A stretch of DNA of 64,000 bases from Gallionella sp. (GTDB lineage: Bacteria; Pseudomonadota; Gammaproteobacteria; Burkholderiales; Gallionellaceae): NCBI GenBank assembly GCA_028687575.1, contig JAQTZW010000007.1, positions 93,159-157,158 of the forward strand, written 5' to 3'. Of this stretch, positions 19,401-27,279 are shown one piece after another. The translations under genes and the position numbers were made by a program. The stretch's first letter is position 1. Each line of letters begins with the position of its first letter. The notes below the pieces were generated by a model, which had not been told where the DNA came from, did no database searches, and worked only from the letters and a program-made list of their open reading frames with translations.

Positions 19401-21577
19401 ACGCAGAAGACGATCATGCGCTGCAGTTGTTGAACCGACTGTTGCACACCCTGAAGGGAAGTGCGCGCATGACGGGTGCCATGCGCATCGGCGAACTGGC
19501 CCATGCCATGGAAGGCAATCTGCAAGCGGGTGTGAAGGCGGGTGGTGAGGCGTTACTGGACAAACTGGAAGCGGATTACGATCACATCAATATCCTGCTG
19601 GAAGAGCTGCGTACCGGAGAGGTGCAGCCTGAGGCGTTGCATCAAGACGCGCAGCATATCGGGATGGACGGCAAGGCTGCTGGAGATGACAAGCACGGTG
19701 ACAGGCGCAGTGAGCAGCGTGCCACGCATGTTGCGGCGGAACGCGTTCAACCCGGCAGTGTATTGCGTGTGCGCTCCGAAGTGGTTGACCGTCTGGTCAA
19801 CCAGGCCGGCGAGATCAGCGTGGCGCGTTCGCGCATGGAAACCGAATTGCAGGCATTTAAAGATGGCCTGCTCGAACTCTCTGGCAGCGTGGCGCGACTG
19901 AGGAAGCAATTACGCGAAGTGGAGATCCAGGCGGAAAGCCAGATTCAGGCACGCATCTCGTTGGCCAATGAAAGTAACGAACAGTTCGATCCGCTGGAAT
20001 TTGACCGTTTCACCCGCTTGCAGGAACTGACACGTTTCATGAATGAGAGTGTGCATGACGTGCAGACCGTGCAACACTCCCTGCTGAGAAATCTGGATGA
20101 AACGGCTTCGGCGATCACCGCGCAGGGGCGACTGAATCGCGATTTGCAGCAAAGTCTGATGAACGTGCGCATGGTGCCATTCGGCAGTATGACCGAGCGT
20201 CTGTACCGTATCGTGCGGCAGACCGGCAAGGAATTGGGCAAGCGCGCCAATCTGGAGTTGACGGGAACCGGTGTTGAACTGGATCGTAGCGTGCTGGAGA
20301 GGATGACCGCACCTTTCGAACATCTGTTGCGTAATGCGATTGCGCACGGACTGGAGGACGAGGCGTTGCGCATCGCCAACGGCAAGGATGCCATCGGTGA
20401 GGTGCGGCTGGATTTGCGTCAGGAAAGTAACGAAGTCGTCTTTGAATTCAGCGATGACGGCAAGGGGCTGGATTTTGAAGCCTTGCGCGCCAAGGCGATT
20501 GAAAAGGGCTTGCTGTCTGAGGCTGACGAAGCTGTCACGCACGAGCAACTTGCGCAACTGATCTTTACTTCCGGCGTATCGACAGCGAACGAAGTGACAG
20601 AGGTCGCCGGGCGCGGCATCGGCATGGATGTGGTGCGCAGCGAGATCGCAGCCTTGGGTGGCCGCATAGATGTCAGTTCCAGGGCTGGATTGGGTACAAC
20701 TTTCACCATCCATCTGCCGCTCACGTTGGCTGTCACCCATGTGCTGATGGTGCGTGCCGGTGAGTCGGTATATGCCTTCCCGTCCACCATGGTGGAACAA
20801 GTTCGCCAGGTAAAGCCAGCTGAACTCAAGGAAGTTTATGCAGCGCGTAAGGTGACATGGCAGGGTAAGGATTACCCATTCCACTACCTGCCGACATTGT
20901 TGGGGGATGCGGGGCGGGCACCTGAGAGCCTGCCGCACAACCCGATGATCCTGCTGCGTAGTGGCGAGCAGCGCATTGCTTTGCACGTGGACGGCTTGTT
21001 GGGCAACCGCGAAGCGGTGGTCAAAAATATCGGGCCGCAACTGACGCGCTTGCCAGACATGGCGGGTGCAACGGTAATGGGCGATGGTTCCATCGTCCTG
21101 ATTCTAAATCCGGTGCAAATGGCTCAGCGTATCGTCGCTGCACGCAAGTCAACTGAAAGTACGGATGTAGCAGCAGCTGTGGTGCAAGCAGAACCTGTTG
21201 TAATCAATGTTCGCCCCTTGGTCATGGTGGTGGACGATTCATTGACAGTGCGCAAAATCACCACGCGCATGCTGACGCGAGCAGGCTACCAGGTTGTGAC
21301 CGCCAAGGATGGTGTGGATGCGCTGGAACAGTTGGGTGAGGTATCCCCCAATATCATGTTGCTGGATATTGAAATGCCACGCATGGACGGTTTCGAACTG
21401 ACCAAGCTTATGCGGCGTGACGAGAAGACCAGAGCGCTGCCCATTATCATGATTACCTCGCGTACTGCAGACAAGCACCGCGATCATGCGATGGAACTTG
21501 GTGTGAACGGCTATATGGGCAAGCCCTATCAGGAAGAAGAATTGCTGGCGCAAATTGCAGCATTGATCGCCGCGTAA
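16481..21577 (+). CDS. chpA: Hybrid chemotaxis histidine kinase ChpA/PilL
   Basis: A 1698-residue multi-Hpt CheA hybrid, the central kinase of the Pil-Chp pathway. Hpt-type domains with histidines are seen at residues 635 (FHTLKGSGRM), 813 (AHTLAGVCRN) and 989 (LHTLKGSARM), and a degenerate N-terminal one near His52 (LHRVVGAFRV). The dimerisation and ATPase domains follow (NAIAHGLED as N box, DDGKGLDFEAL and GRGIGMDVVRSEI as G boxes), then a CheW domain and a C-terminal receiver with phospho-acceptor Asp1629 in LLDIEMPRMDGF. The protein is cytoplasmic and passes phosphate to PilG, PilH and its own receiver. Pseudomonas ChpA is longer with more phosphotransfer domains, so this is a reduced version. 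It ends the operon; a good terminator follows. Confidence 0.94.
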   Translation: MPKHTQFDPVALSAVKPGMDDALGVVGARLTEYFDNPEPNAAALRAARDELHRVVGAFRVISLDGAAVYCAEIEKVLDELGTNPALASALFQSELKRALSGLQRYLDALMSGADNTVLSLFPKYAALQSLRGMEMSFEQDLFFPSLAIQLPESVLDNLPPANWQAKLKEAQSKYQRGLMKLWRDPGARSELLVMQGALDVISDCVPQDQSRAFWWVANALLECVHLGGVPIDLGTRKLLVKIDQRMRATTKNKLLDAGPVMNEMLYLVGRSTVAGDLAGQVRESYVLDRYLPDFEVTPTLADKKSLDELREQLHEVEENWEHCVAGDSNACGRFVAYLEKVAKKSDGLKSRQPQHLVRQVNALSEYLRDPEYARLIGEDMAMTMLQWRSGVENPATLDTRFQEHARLLSEQIASTVHPDEADVQRMATLIGLYNQAEHSQVTSTLAQEMLVNLEQVEQALNTFFEDAEQRNQLTKLPNLLSQIHGGLRILELDQAEKLLQTVWLHVLDYVGTQKIPKLDEIHAVAGAMATLDGYLRDMSYGESEQTESLTQALADLSGTGSGVASGSYAKFPQSTVANQRPMPDVQHPLDEDMELLGVFLEEANEVLGIMQINLEFCQIQVESEEPLVTIRRGFHTLKGSGRMVGLTDLGEVAWVAERALNKWLQTKKHASAALLNFIEQAIKDFSGWIVELERKGCVRIQADELLEMARQIEAGMMTESTTSTEVNAAEEMPVELPPAELPAAPELSAESEPAGDFQEPDSIIIGTLALSPTLFKIASEEATQHIQSMRQHLEVMHQQHPPVVDYNFMRAAHTLAGVCRNTGFTAVVQLAAALEGFLQACLDKPLNLTVEQLQMVDEVVAVLGEMVDKVCGKIMPDSRVDLVQCVLNEKERVQHEAEQLRPLVEEISHDEQAQAVVSQELPTEMPLKPLSAEEPVQKTLLRDDVDPQLLPVFIEEADELCPKIGDCLRSLRENAEDDHALQLLNRLLHTLKGSARMTGAMRIGELAHAMEGNLQAGVKAGGEALLDKLEADYDHINILLEELRTGEVQPEALHQDAQHIGMDGKAAGDDKHGDRRSEQRATHVAAERVQPGSVLRVRSEVVDRLVNQAGEISVARSRMETELQAFKDGLLELSGSVARLRKQLREVEIQAESQIQARISLANESNEQFDPLEFDRFTRLQELTRFMNESVHDVQTVQHSLLRNLDETASAITAQGRLNRDLQQSLMNVRMVPFGSMTERLYRIVRQTGKELGKRANLELTGTGVELDRSVLERMTAPFEHLLRNAIAHGLEDEALRIANGKDAIGEVRLDLRQESNEVVFEFSDDGKGLDFEALRAKAIEKGLLSEADEAVTHEQLAQLIFTSGVSTANEVTEVAGRGIGMDVVRSEIAALGGRIDVSSRAGLGTTFTIHLPLTLAVTHVLMVRAGESVYAFPSTMVEQVRQVKPAELKEVYAARKVTWQGKDYPFHYLPTLLGDAGRAPESLPHNPMILLRSGEQRIALHVDGLLGNREAVVKNIGPQLTRLPDMAGATVMGDGSIVLILNPVQMAQRIVAARKSTESTDVAAAVVQAEPVVINVRPLVMVVDDSLTVRKITTRMLTRAGYQVVTAKDGVDALEQLGEVSPNIMLLDIEMPRMDGFELTKLMRRDEKTRALPIIMITSRTADKHRDHAMELGVNGYMGKPYQEEELLAQIAALIAA

Positions 21578-21615
21578 GGCCAGTAAACAACGGGCAGCGG
21601 ATTGCAGCCCCAATT

Positions 21616-21659
21616 CCCTGTTCACTCACAGATAGTACGTGGGCTGAACAGGGTTTTTT
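21616..21659 (+). terminator. Terminator of the pilGHIJ-chpA operon
   Basis: A 9-bp perfect stem, CCCTGTTCA at 21616-21624 with TGAACAGGG at 21645-21653, closes a 20-base loop and is followed by TTTTTT at 21654-21659, 38 bases after the chpA stop. Confidence 0.88.
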
Positions 21660-21705
21660 GTTGTGTCGAATTGTGGTGACAGTGGTTGCCGGATACAATG
21701 CCGCC

Positions 21706-22266
21706 ATGTCCAAATTCAATCTCACCAATCACTTCCTGATCGCCATGCCTGCCATGCAGGAGGGTTTTTTCGCCGGCACGCTAACCTACATTTGCGAACA
21801 TAACGAGAACGGCGCGTTGGGTATCGTGGTGAACCGCCCGATCAGTCTGACGCTGGGCGAGATGTTCAGCCAGATCAGCATCCCGCTACATGACTCCAGG
21901 TTGGAGAATATGCAGGTGCATGTCGGTGGGCCGGTGCAGACCGAGCGCGGCTTCGTGCTGCATGATATGGGCCGCGACTGGCAATCCACCCTGCGCATCA
22001 ACGATAAGCTCGCATTGACTACCTCCAAGGATATTCTCGAAGCGGTCGGCTCAGGCAGTGGGCCAGACAATCTGTTGATTACATTGGGTTACGCTGGCTG
22101 GGAGCAAGGCCAGATCGAGCATGAAATCAACGAGAATATCTGGCTGACAGTCCCTGCGAACACGCGTATTCTGTTCGACCTCCCTGCCGAAGCGCGTCTG
22201 CCTGCTGCCATGGCCTTGCTGGGCGTGGACTACGCCTCGCTGGTCGAGGATGCCGGACATGCCTGA
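21706..22266 (+). CDS. YqgE/AlgH family protein (UPF0301)
   Basis: A 186-residue protein with the family hallmarks: NHFLIAMPAMQEGFFAGTLTY at the start, HNENGALGIVVNRP, and VHVGGPVQTERGFVLH. The start at 21706 gives the conserved MSKFNLTNHF N-terminus; an upstream in-frame ATG at 21658 would lie in the terminator of chpA. The family is found next to ruvX in many proteobacteria, as here, and its molecular function is unknown (Pseudomonas AlgH is linked to alginate regulation). It overlaps ruvX by 8 bases under the chosen ruvX start, so the two are co-translated. Confidence 0.92.
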   Translation: MSKFNLTNHFLIAMPAMQEGFFAGTLTYICEHNENGALGIVVNRPISLTLGEMFSQISIPLHDSRLENMQVHVGGPVQTERGFVLHDMGRDWQSTLRINDKLALTTSKDILEAVGSGSGPDNLLITLGYAGWEQGQIEHEINENIWLTVPANTRILFDLPAEARLPAAMALLGVDYASLVEDAGHA

Positions 22267-22849
22267 AAAGGCAAACGACAGGAATGAGGAAACAGGATTG
22301 AGTGACAAGAAAAATTGCCTCCCTCAATCCTTGAGCCACGCCCCTGCATCCTCAATCCTGCATCCCCAATCCTCAATTCCCACTGGCACTTTGCTGGCCT
22401 TCGACTTCGGCACACAGCGCATCGGTGTGGCGGTGGGCAACACGATCTCCACCAATCCTCAACCGTTGACCACCATAGACGAAGAGAAGAACGAGCTACG
22501 TTTTGCAGCCATCGCTGCGCTGATCACCGAGTGGCAGCCGACTCTGCTGCTGGTCGGGCTGCCGCGCAACGAAGATGGCACGGACCATGAGTTGACCGCG
22601 CTGTGCCGCCGTTTCGCCAAGCGCCTGCACGGGCGATTCGGGCTACCAACCCTGTGGGTGGACGAGCGTTTCACCTCGCTGTCCGCCAGCGAACAATTGA
22701 GCAAGCAAGGCATCAGGGGGCGGGCGCAGCAGCGTCTGTTAGACCAGTATGCCGCGCAACAAATCATGCAGGCTTATTTCGACGAGCCTGCGGCCTGTGA
22801 AATCGTCAATGCCGACAGAGGAAAACATGAGCAATCCGCAACTGAATAA
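22259..22849 (+). CDS. ruvX: RuvX/YqgF Holliday junction resolvase-like nuclease with unusual N-terminal extension
   Basis: An RNase H-fold protein; family members process 16S pre-rRNA and have been proposed as Holliday junction resolvases. The catalytic acids are seen in [28 protein letters not shown] and [11 protein letters not shown], and the core from GTLLAFD onward is the usual length of about 150 residues. About 43 extra residues precede the core, coded largely by degenerate CTCAATC heptamers (22323-22378). I chose the ATG at 22259, overlapping yqgE; a TTG at 22298 with GAGGA in front is a serious alternative, but both keep the heptamer-coded segment. A third possibility is an uncommon start within the repeat. 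The stop lies 23 bases inside pyrB. Confidence 0.88.
   Translation: MPEKANDRNEETGLSDKKNCLPQSLSHAPASSILHPQSSIPTGTLLAFDFGTQRIGVAVGNTISTNPQPLTTIDEEKNELRFAAIAALITEWQPTLLLVGLPRNEDGTDHELTALCRRFAKRLHGRFGLPTLWVDERFTSLSASEQLSKQGIRGRAQQRLLDQYAAQQIMQAYFDEPAACEIVNADRGKHEQSATE
22323..22378. repeat. Degenerate CTCAATC heptamer array inside ruvX
   Basis: Eight consecutive 7-base units can be read: CTCAATC, CTTGAGC, CACGCCC, CTGCATC, CTCAATC, CTGCATC, CCCAATC, CTCAATT. It encodes [11 protein letters not shown] in the ruvX frame. An inverted copy, GATTGAG, occurs just upstream at 22296-22302, and AGGATTGAG (22294-22302) can pair with CTCAATCCT (22323-22331). The same heptamer forms a perfect array in murU at 33251-33278. 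Confidence 0.85.
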
Positions 22850-23783
22850 ACACGGCGAACTGCAGCACCTGCTCTCCACCGAAGGGCTGCCGGCTCGCAT
22901 CATGCGCGAGATACTCGATCGCGCTGCAACTTTTCTTGAGGACACCGAGGGGCATGAATTCAAGAAGGTGCCGCTACTGCACGGCAAATCGGTGTTCAAC
23001 GTGTTCTTCGAGAACAGCACCCGCACCCGCACCACCTTCGAAATTGCCGCCAAGAAGCTCTCCGCTGACGTGGTCAATCTCAACATAGGCTCTTCTTCCA
23101 CCAGCAAGGGCGAGACGCTGCTGGATACGGTAGATAACCTGTGCGCGATGCATGCCGACATGTTCGTTGTGCGGCATTCGTCCAGTGGCGCGGCGCATCT
23201 TATCGCCCGTCATGTAGCGCCCGAGATACACGTCATCAACGCCGGTGACGGACGCCATGCGCATCCCACTCAAGCGCTGCTGGACATGTACACCATTCGT
23301 CATTACAAGAAGGAGTTTCACAATCTGCGCGTTGCGATCATCGGCGACATCCTGCATTCACGCGTGGCGCGTTCGCAGATCCACGCGCTGACCACGCTGG
23401 GCGTGCCGGAAGTGCGCGTCATCGCGCCCAAGACGCTGCTGCCATCACATGTCGAAAAACTGGGTGTGCAGGTCTATCACGACATGGCCGAAGGGCTGAA
23501 GGATGTGGATGTGGTAATGACCCTGCGCTTGCAGAACGAACGCATGCAGGGTGCCTTACTGCCTTCGGCGCAGGAATTCTTCAAGTATTACGGCCTGACC
23601 CAGGAGCGGCTGTCGTTGGCCAGACCCGATGCCATCGTGATGCACCCCGGCCCGATGAATCGCGGCGTGGAGATAGATTCCAGCGTGGCCGACGGTCCTC
23701 AAGCGGTCATTCTGCCGCAGGTCACCTTCGGGGTCGCAGTCAGGATGGCGGTGATGAGTACATTGGCAGGGAGCGGAAAATGA
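22827..23783 (+). CDS. pyrB: Aspartate carbamoyltransferase catalytic chain
   Basis: Condenses carbamoyl phosphate and aspartate in pyrimidine synthesis. The 318-residue protein has the carbamoyl-phosphate loop [18 protein letters not shown], the [12 protein letters not shown] loop and [12 protein letters not shown]. The start at 22827 ([12 protein letters not shown]) has a nearby AGAGGA ribosome site at 22816-22821 and lies inside the 3' end of ruvX. The stop overlaps pyrC' in an ATGA. The length and coupled non-catalytic dihydroorotase partner match the class A dodecameric ATCases of Pseudomonas, in which PyrC' is needed for assembly of active PyrB. No pyrI regulatory-chain gene is present. 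Confidence 0.95.
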   Translation: MSNPQLNKHGELQHLLSTEGLPARIMREILDRAATFLEDTEGHEFKKVPLLHGKSVFNVFFENSTRTRTTFEIAAKKLSADVVNLNIGSSSTSKGETLLDTVDNLCAMHADMFVVRHSSSGAAHLIARHVAPEIHVINAGDGRHAHPTQALLDMYTIRHYKKEFHNLRVAIIGDILHSRVARSQIHALTTLGVPEVRVIAPKTLLPSHVEKLGVQVYHDMAEGLKDVDVVMTLRLQNERMQGALLPSAQEFFKYYGLTQERLSLARPDAIVMHPGPMNRGVEIDSSVADGPQAVILPQVTFGVAVRMAVMSTLAGSGK

Positions 23784-25054
23784 ACATCCATATCAAGAAT
23801 GGTCGCCTGATAGACCCAAAAAACAGGCTGGACGCGCAACAAGACGTGTTCATCTCCACACGGCGCATCGTTGGAATCGGTGCGGCACCTGAAGGCTTCA
23901 TTGCCGACCAACTGATAGACGCTGCCGGATTGATTGTGATGCCGGGTCTGGTAGACGTGGCAGCACGCCTGCGCGAACCGGGCTATGAATACCGCGCCAC
24001 GCTGGAATCAGAAATGAGCGCCGCCGTTGCGGGCGGGGTGACTTCGTTGTCGTGTCCGCCAGACACCGATCCGCCGCTGGATGAGCCGGGTTTGGTCGAA
24101 ATGTTGAAGCGTCGTGCCCGCGTGTTGAACCAATGTCGCGTATTCCCGGTGGGTGCGCTGACCACCGGCCTGAAAGGGACGGAACTCACCGAAATGATCG
24201 AGCTGACCGATGCTGGTTGCAAGGCGTTCAGCCAAGCCGATGTGCCACTCACCGATACCCGCGTGTTGCTGCGAGCCATGCAATATGCCGCGACCTTCGG
24301 CTATCGGGTGTGGCTGCGCCCGCAGGACAGCTACCTCGCCAAGAACGGTGTCGCACACGACGGCGAAGTGGCGACCCGGCTGGGATTGCCCGCCATCCCA
24401 GTGGTTGCAGAGACCATCGCACTTTCCACTATGCTGCAACTGGCGCGTGAGACTGGCGTAACACTGCACGTTTGCCGGCTATCGAGTGCGGCGGGGGTGG
24501 AGATGGTGCGCGCCGCCAAGCAGGAAGGTTTGGCGGTGACCTGTGACGTATCCATCAATCATGTCCACCTGACCGAGATGGACATCGGCTATTTCGATTC
24601 CAACTGCCATCTGACACCGCCGCTGCGTAGCCATCGTGACCGCGCCGGGTTGCTGGCCGGGTTGCTGGACGGCACGATAGATGCGATCTGCTCCAACCAT
24701 TCACCGGTGGACGACGATGCCAAGCTTTTGCCTTTCGCGGAAGCCGAAGCGGGTGCTACAGGTTTGGAGTTGCTGCTGCCGCTGGTGCTGAAATGGGCGG
24801 CACAGGAGCGCGTGCCGCTACTCGATGCGCTGTCGCACATCACTATCAATCCCGCGCAGTTGCTGGGACAGAAGATGGGCCATCTGTCGGTCGGCGCACA
24901 TGCCGACATCTGCATCTTCGATCCGGAAGCGGCATGGAAGGTCGAGCCCGCCGCGCTGAAGAGTCAGGGTAAAAACACGCCGTTCAACGGCTACGAGATG
25001 CAAGGCAGAGTATGCTATACCCTGCTGGACGGGCAGCTGGTATATCGGGCGTAA
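23780..25054 (+). CDS. pyrC': Non-catalytic dihydroorotase-like subunit (PyrC')
   Basis: A 424-residue dihydroorotase homologue, translationally coupled to pyrB (ATGA). It looks catalytically dead. The metal motif that normally reads DxHxHLREPG is [11 protein letters not shown] here, so both histidines are gone. The histidine of the HVCH-type segment is Arg (LHVCRLSS), and the catalytic Asp of the DHAP segment is Asn (ICSNHSPVD). The Lys in GCKAF, often carbamylated in active enzymes, remains. In Pseudomonas the equivalent PyrC' has lost activity but is required to assemble the ATCase dodecamer. I infer the same structural role here; a true dihydroorotase should be encoded elsewhere. Confidence 0.9.
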   Translation: MNIHIKNGRLIDPKNRLDAQQDVFISTRRIVGIGAAPEGFIADQLIDAAGLIVMPGLVDVAARLREPGYEYRATLESEMSAAVAGGVTSLSCPPDTDPPLDEPGLVEMLKRRARVLNQCRVFPVGALTTGLKGTELTEMIELTDAGCKAFSQADVPLTDTRVLLRAMQYAATFGYRVWLRPQDSYLAKNGVAHDGEVATRLGLPAIPVVAETIALSTMLQLARETGVTLHVCRLSSAAGVEMVRAAKQEGLAVTCDVSINHVHLTEMDIGYFDSNCHLTPPLRSHRDRAGLLAGLLDGTIDAICSNHSPVDDDAKLLPFAEAEAGATGLELLLPLVLKWAAQERVPLLDALSHITINPAQLLGQKMGHLSVGAHADICIFDPEAAWKVEPAALKSQGKNTPFNGYEMQGRVCYTLLDGQLVYRA

Positions 25055-25184
25055 CGCCGCCGCGCAACAGTGCGGTGAAGAAGCGGTCAGGTGTCCGTCA
25101 TGCATAATCGGGAGGGCGAGTAGTACTTGGATTTGGGCTATTAATTCAGCTTTGCGGAGTGAACATCACGAGGCTAGGGATAAC

Positions 25185-27140
25185 ATGAATTCCGATATAC
25201 CACTGTCTAAAATGGCATCCCGTTGTCATAACGGTATTACCGCATGGCTGGTATTGGCGGTTTTGCTCGTTGTGACGCTGTTGAGTTGTTGGCTGACAAA
25301 TGATCATGTTCACAAGCATGCCTCGGATCGTTTTGAGTTTGAGGTACAGCAGGATAGTCGGGCCATACTCAAACGCATGCAGGGCTATGAACAGGTACTG
25401 CGGGGAGGGGTCGGGCTGTTCCTCGCGAGCGATGAGGTGACGCGGAAAGATTGGCAGGCTTATGTAAGCAACTTGCAGATCGAGGCAGATTGGCCGGGTA
25501 TTCAGGGGATAGGTTATGCCGACATGGTGGCAGCCGTGGATCGGGATGCGTATATCACTTCGGTGCGTCGTGAAGGCTTTCCGGATTTCACGATAAGGCC
25601 ACAAGGGGCGAGGCAGCAGTACAGCAGTATCACCTATCTGGAGCCTTTCAACGCGCGCAATCGGCGCGCTTTCGGCTACGACATGTTTGCCGACCCGATA
25701 CGCCGTGCAGCAATGATCCAGGCGCGAGATAGTGGCAAGCCGGCGGTATCCGGGAAAGTGAAGCTGGTGCAGGAGAACGGAGAAGACGTGCAGGCCGGTT
25801 TTCTGATGTATCTGCCTCGCTACCGTAACGGGGCATCAGTTCAGACGGAGGAACAGCGCAGGGCGGCACTACTGGGCTATGTCTATAGCCCATTCCGGGC
25901 AAAGGATCTGATGCAGGGGATATTCGGCAGCGAAGCTTCCGCGTTGGTTAACTTTCGGATCTATGACGGAACGACAAGCAGTGCCGACTCACTGCTTTAT
26001 TCATCAGCCGACGAGATGGACAGCGCAGCTGTCAGGCCGCAGTTCTCAAGCACCCAGCAGATCAAACTGCCAGGGCATATCTGGACGGTGCGCTTCGATA
26101 GTAGCCACGCCTTCGAGGAAGAAGCGAAGAGCATCCAGCCGTTGTTGGTAGGCATTGCTGGCTTGGTAGTAGATGCACTGATTTTTGCCATCATATGGTC
26201 TCATACCTACAACTACAGGCGCGCGGTCAAATATGCAAAGGAAAAGGAGCTGCTGATTAATCGACTGGAGGCCGCTGCTTCTGCAGGTATTGTCGGCATT
26301 TGGGAGTGGGATATAGCCAAGAGTATGCTGCTCTGGGATAAGGTGATGTATCAGCTTTACGGGCTGGAGAGCCAGCAAGGCGGTAACGCTTACGAGGCAT
26401 GGCTAAAGGCGCTACATCCAGAAGACCGGCTACGCATCCAGCGAGAAATACAGGATGCACTGCATGGAGAGCGTGAATACGCTGCCGAGTTTCGGGTCAT
26501 CTGGCCGGACGGTTCTGTTCACTACCTCAAATCTGTATCACGTACCACACTTGACGAGCAGGGCAAGCCTGTTCGCATGGTGGGCGTGAATTATGATCTG
26601 ACCGAACAAAAACAAATCCAGCACGAACTCGACAGTTTGGCGTTCTATGATCAGATGACGACACTGCCCAATCGTCGGTTGCTGGAAGATCGGCTGGATC
26701 AAGCCATTTTTCATGCCAAGCGAGATAACCATAAGTTATCGCTGCTGTTCATTGATCTGGATAAGTTCAAGCAGATCAATGATGAACAGGGACACAAGGT
26801 TGGAGACTGGTTGCTGAAACAGGCAGCAGAACGTATTCAGGGATGTATTCGGGCTTCTGATACGGCGGCGCGCATCGGTGGTGACGAATTTGTGGTGCTA
26901 TTGCCGGAAGTGGGTGAGGAGGGAGTCAGAGTGGCCGAGAAGATCAGGGCTGCACTCGATCAACCGTTTGTCATGGAGGGAGGGATGGTGCTAGACATTT
27001 CTTCCAGCATCGGTATGGCAGTTTATCCTGATCACGCGGATAACGAGCATGACCTGATGCTGTGTGGCGATGCGGCCATGTACAAGGCAAAAAATTCAGG
27101 GCGAAATCTGGTGGTGATTTTTGCAGAAAAGAAAGCTTGA
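25185..27140 (+). CDS. CHASE-PAS-GGDEF diguanylate cyclase
   Basis: A 651-residue inner-membrane signalling protein that probably makes cyclic di-GMP. A transmembrane helix at about residues 19-40 is followed by a periplasmic CHASE-type domain (for example GIQGIGYADMV, FTIRPQG, FGYDMFADPIRRAAM) and a second helix near 320-340. A PAS/PAC segment comes next (GIWEWDIAKSMLLWD, then HPEDR, then RMVGVNYDLTEQK), and a GGDEF domain closes the protein with the intact signature IGGDEF near residues 564-569. No EAL domain is present. I set the start at 25185, which has an AGGCTAGGGA site; an ATG 33 bases earlier is possible. It stands alone, with 130-140-base spacers on both sides. The CHASE ligand is unknown. 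A link to the pilus systems in the window is plausible but not shown. Confidence 0.9.
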   Translation: MNSDIPLSKMASRCHNGITAWLVLAVLLVVTLLSCWLTNDHVHKHASDRFEFEVQQDSRAILKRMQGYEQVLRGGVGLFLASDEVTRKDWQAYVSNLQIEADWPGIQGIGYADMVAAVDRDAYITSVRREGFPDFTIRPQGARQQYSSITYLEPFNARNRRAFGYDMFADPIRRAAMIQARDSGKPAVSGKVKLVQENGEDVQAGFLMYLPRYRNGASVQTEEQRRAALLGYVYSPFRAKDLMQGIFGSEASALVNFRIYDGTTSSADSLLYSSADEMDSAAVRPQFSSTQQIKLPGHIWTVRFDSSHAFEEEAKSIQPLLVGIAGLVVDALIFAIIWSHTYNYRRAVKYAKEKELLINRLEAAASAGIVGIWEWDIAKSMLLWDKVMYQLYGLESQQGGNAYEAWLKALHPEDRLRIQREIQDALHGEREYAAEFRVIWPDGSVHYLKSVSRTTLDEQGKPVRMVGVNYDLTEQKQIQHELDSLAFYDQMTTLPNRRLLEDRLDQAIFHAKRDNHKLSLLFIDLDKFKQINDEQGHKVGDWLLKQAAERIQGCIRASDTAARIGGDEFVVLLPEVGEEGVRVAEKIRAALDQPFVMEGGMVLDISSSIGMAVYPDHADNEHDLMLCGDAAMYKAKNSGRNLVVIFAEKKA

Positions 27141-27279
27141 CGCTCGTATCGTCAGTATGACTTCTGATATTGTCCGGCGGGTTGACGTAACCTGTGTTTC
27201 AGTATCATCGCAACAGGCCAGCGGCTGAGCTGGCTTCTAATCATAGTAGAATGCTCGGCTTCACACATCTGATCTGAAT

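Noticed and set aside
27214..27236. Hairpin between the GGDEF gene and prlC (AGGCCAGC with GCTGGCTT)
   Set aside because: Eight base pairs including a G-T pair but no T-run on either strand, so it cannot be called a terminator.
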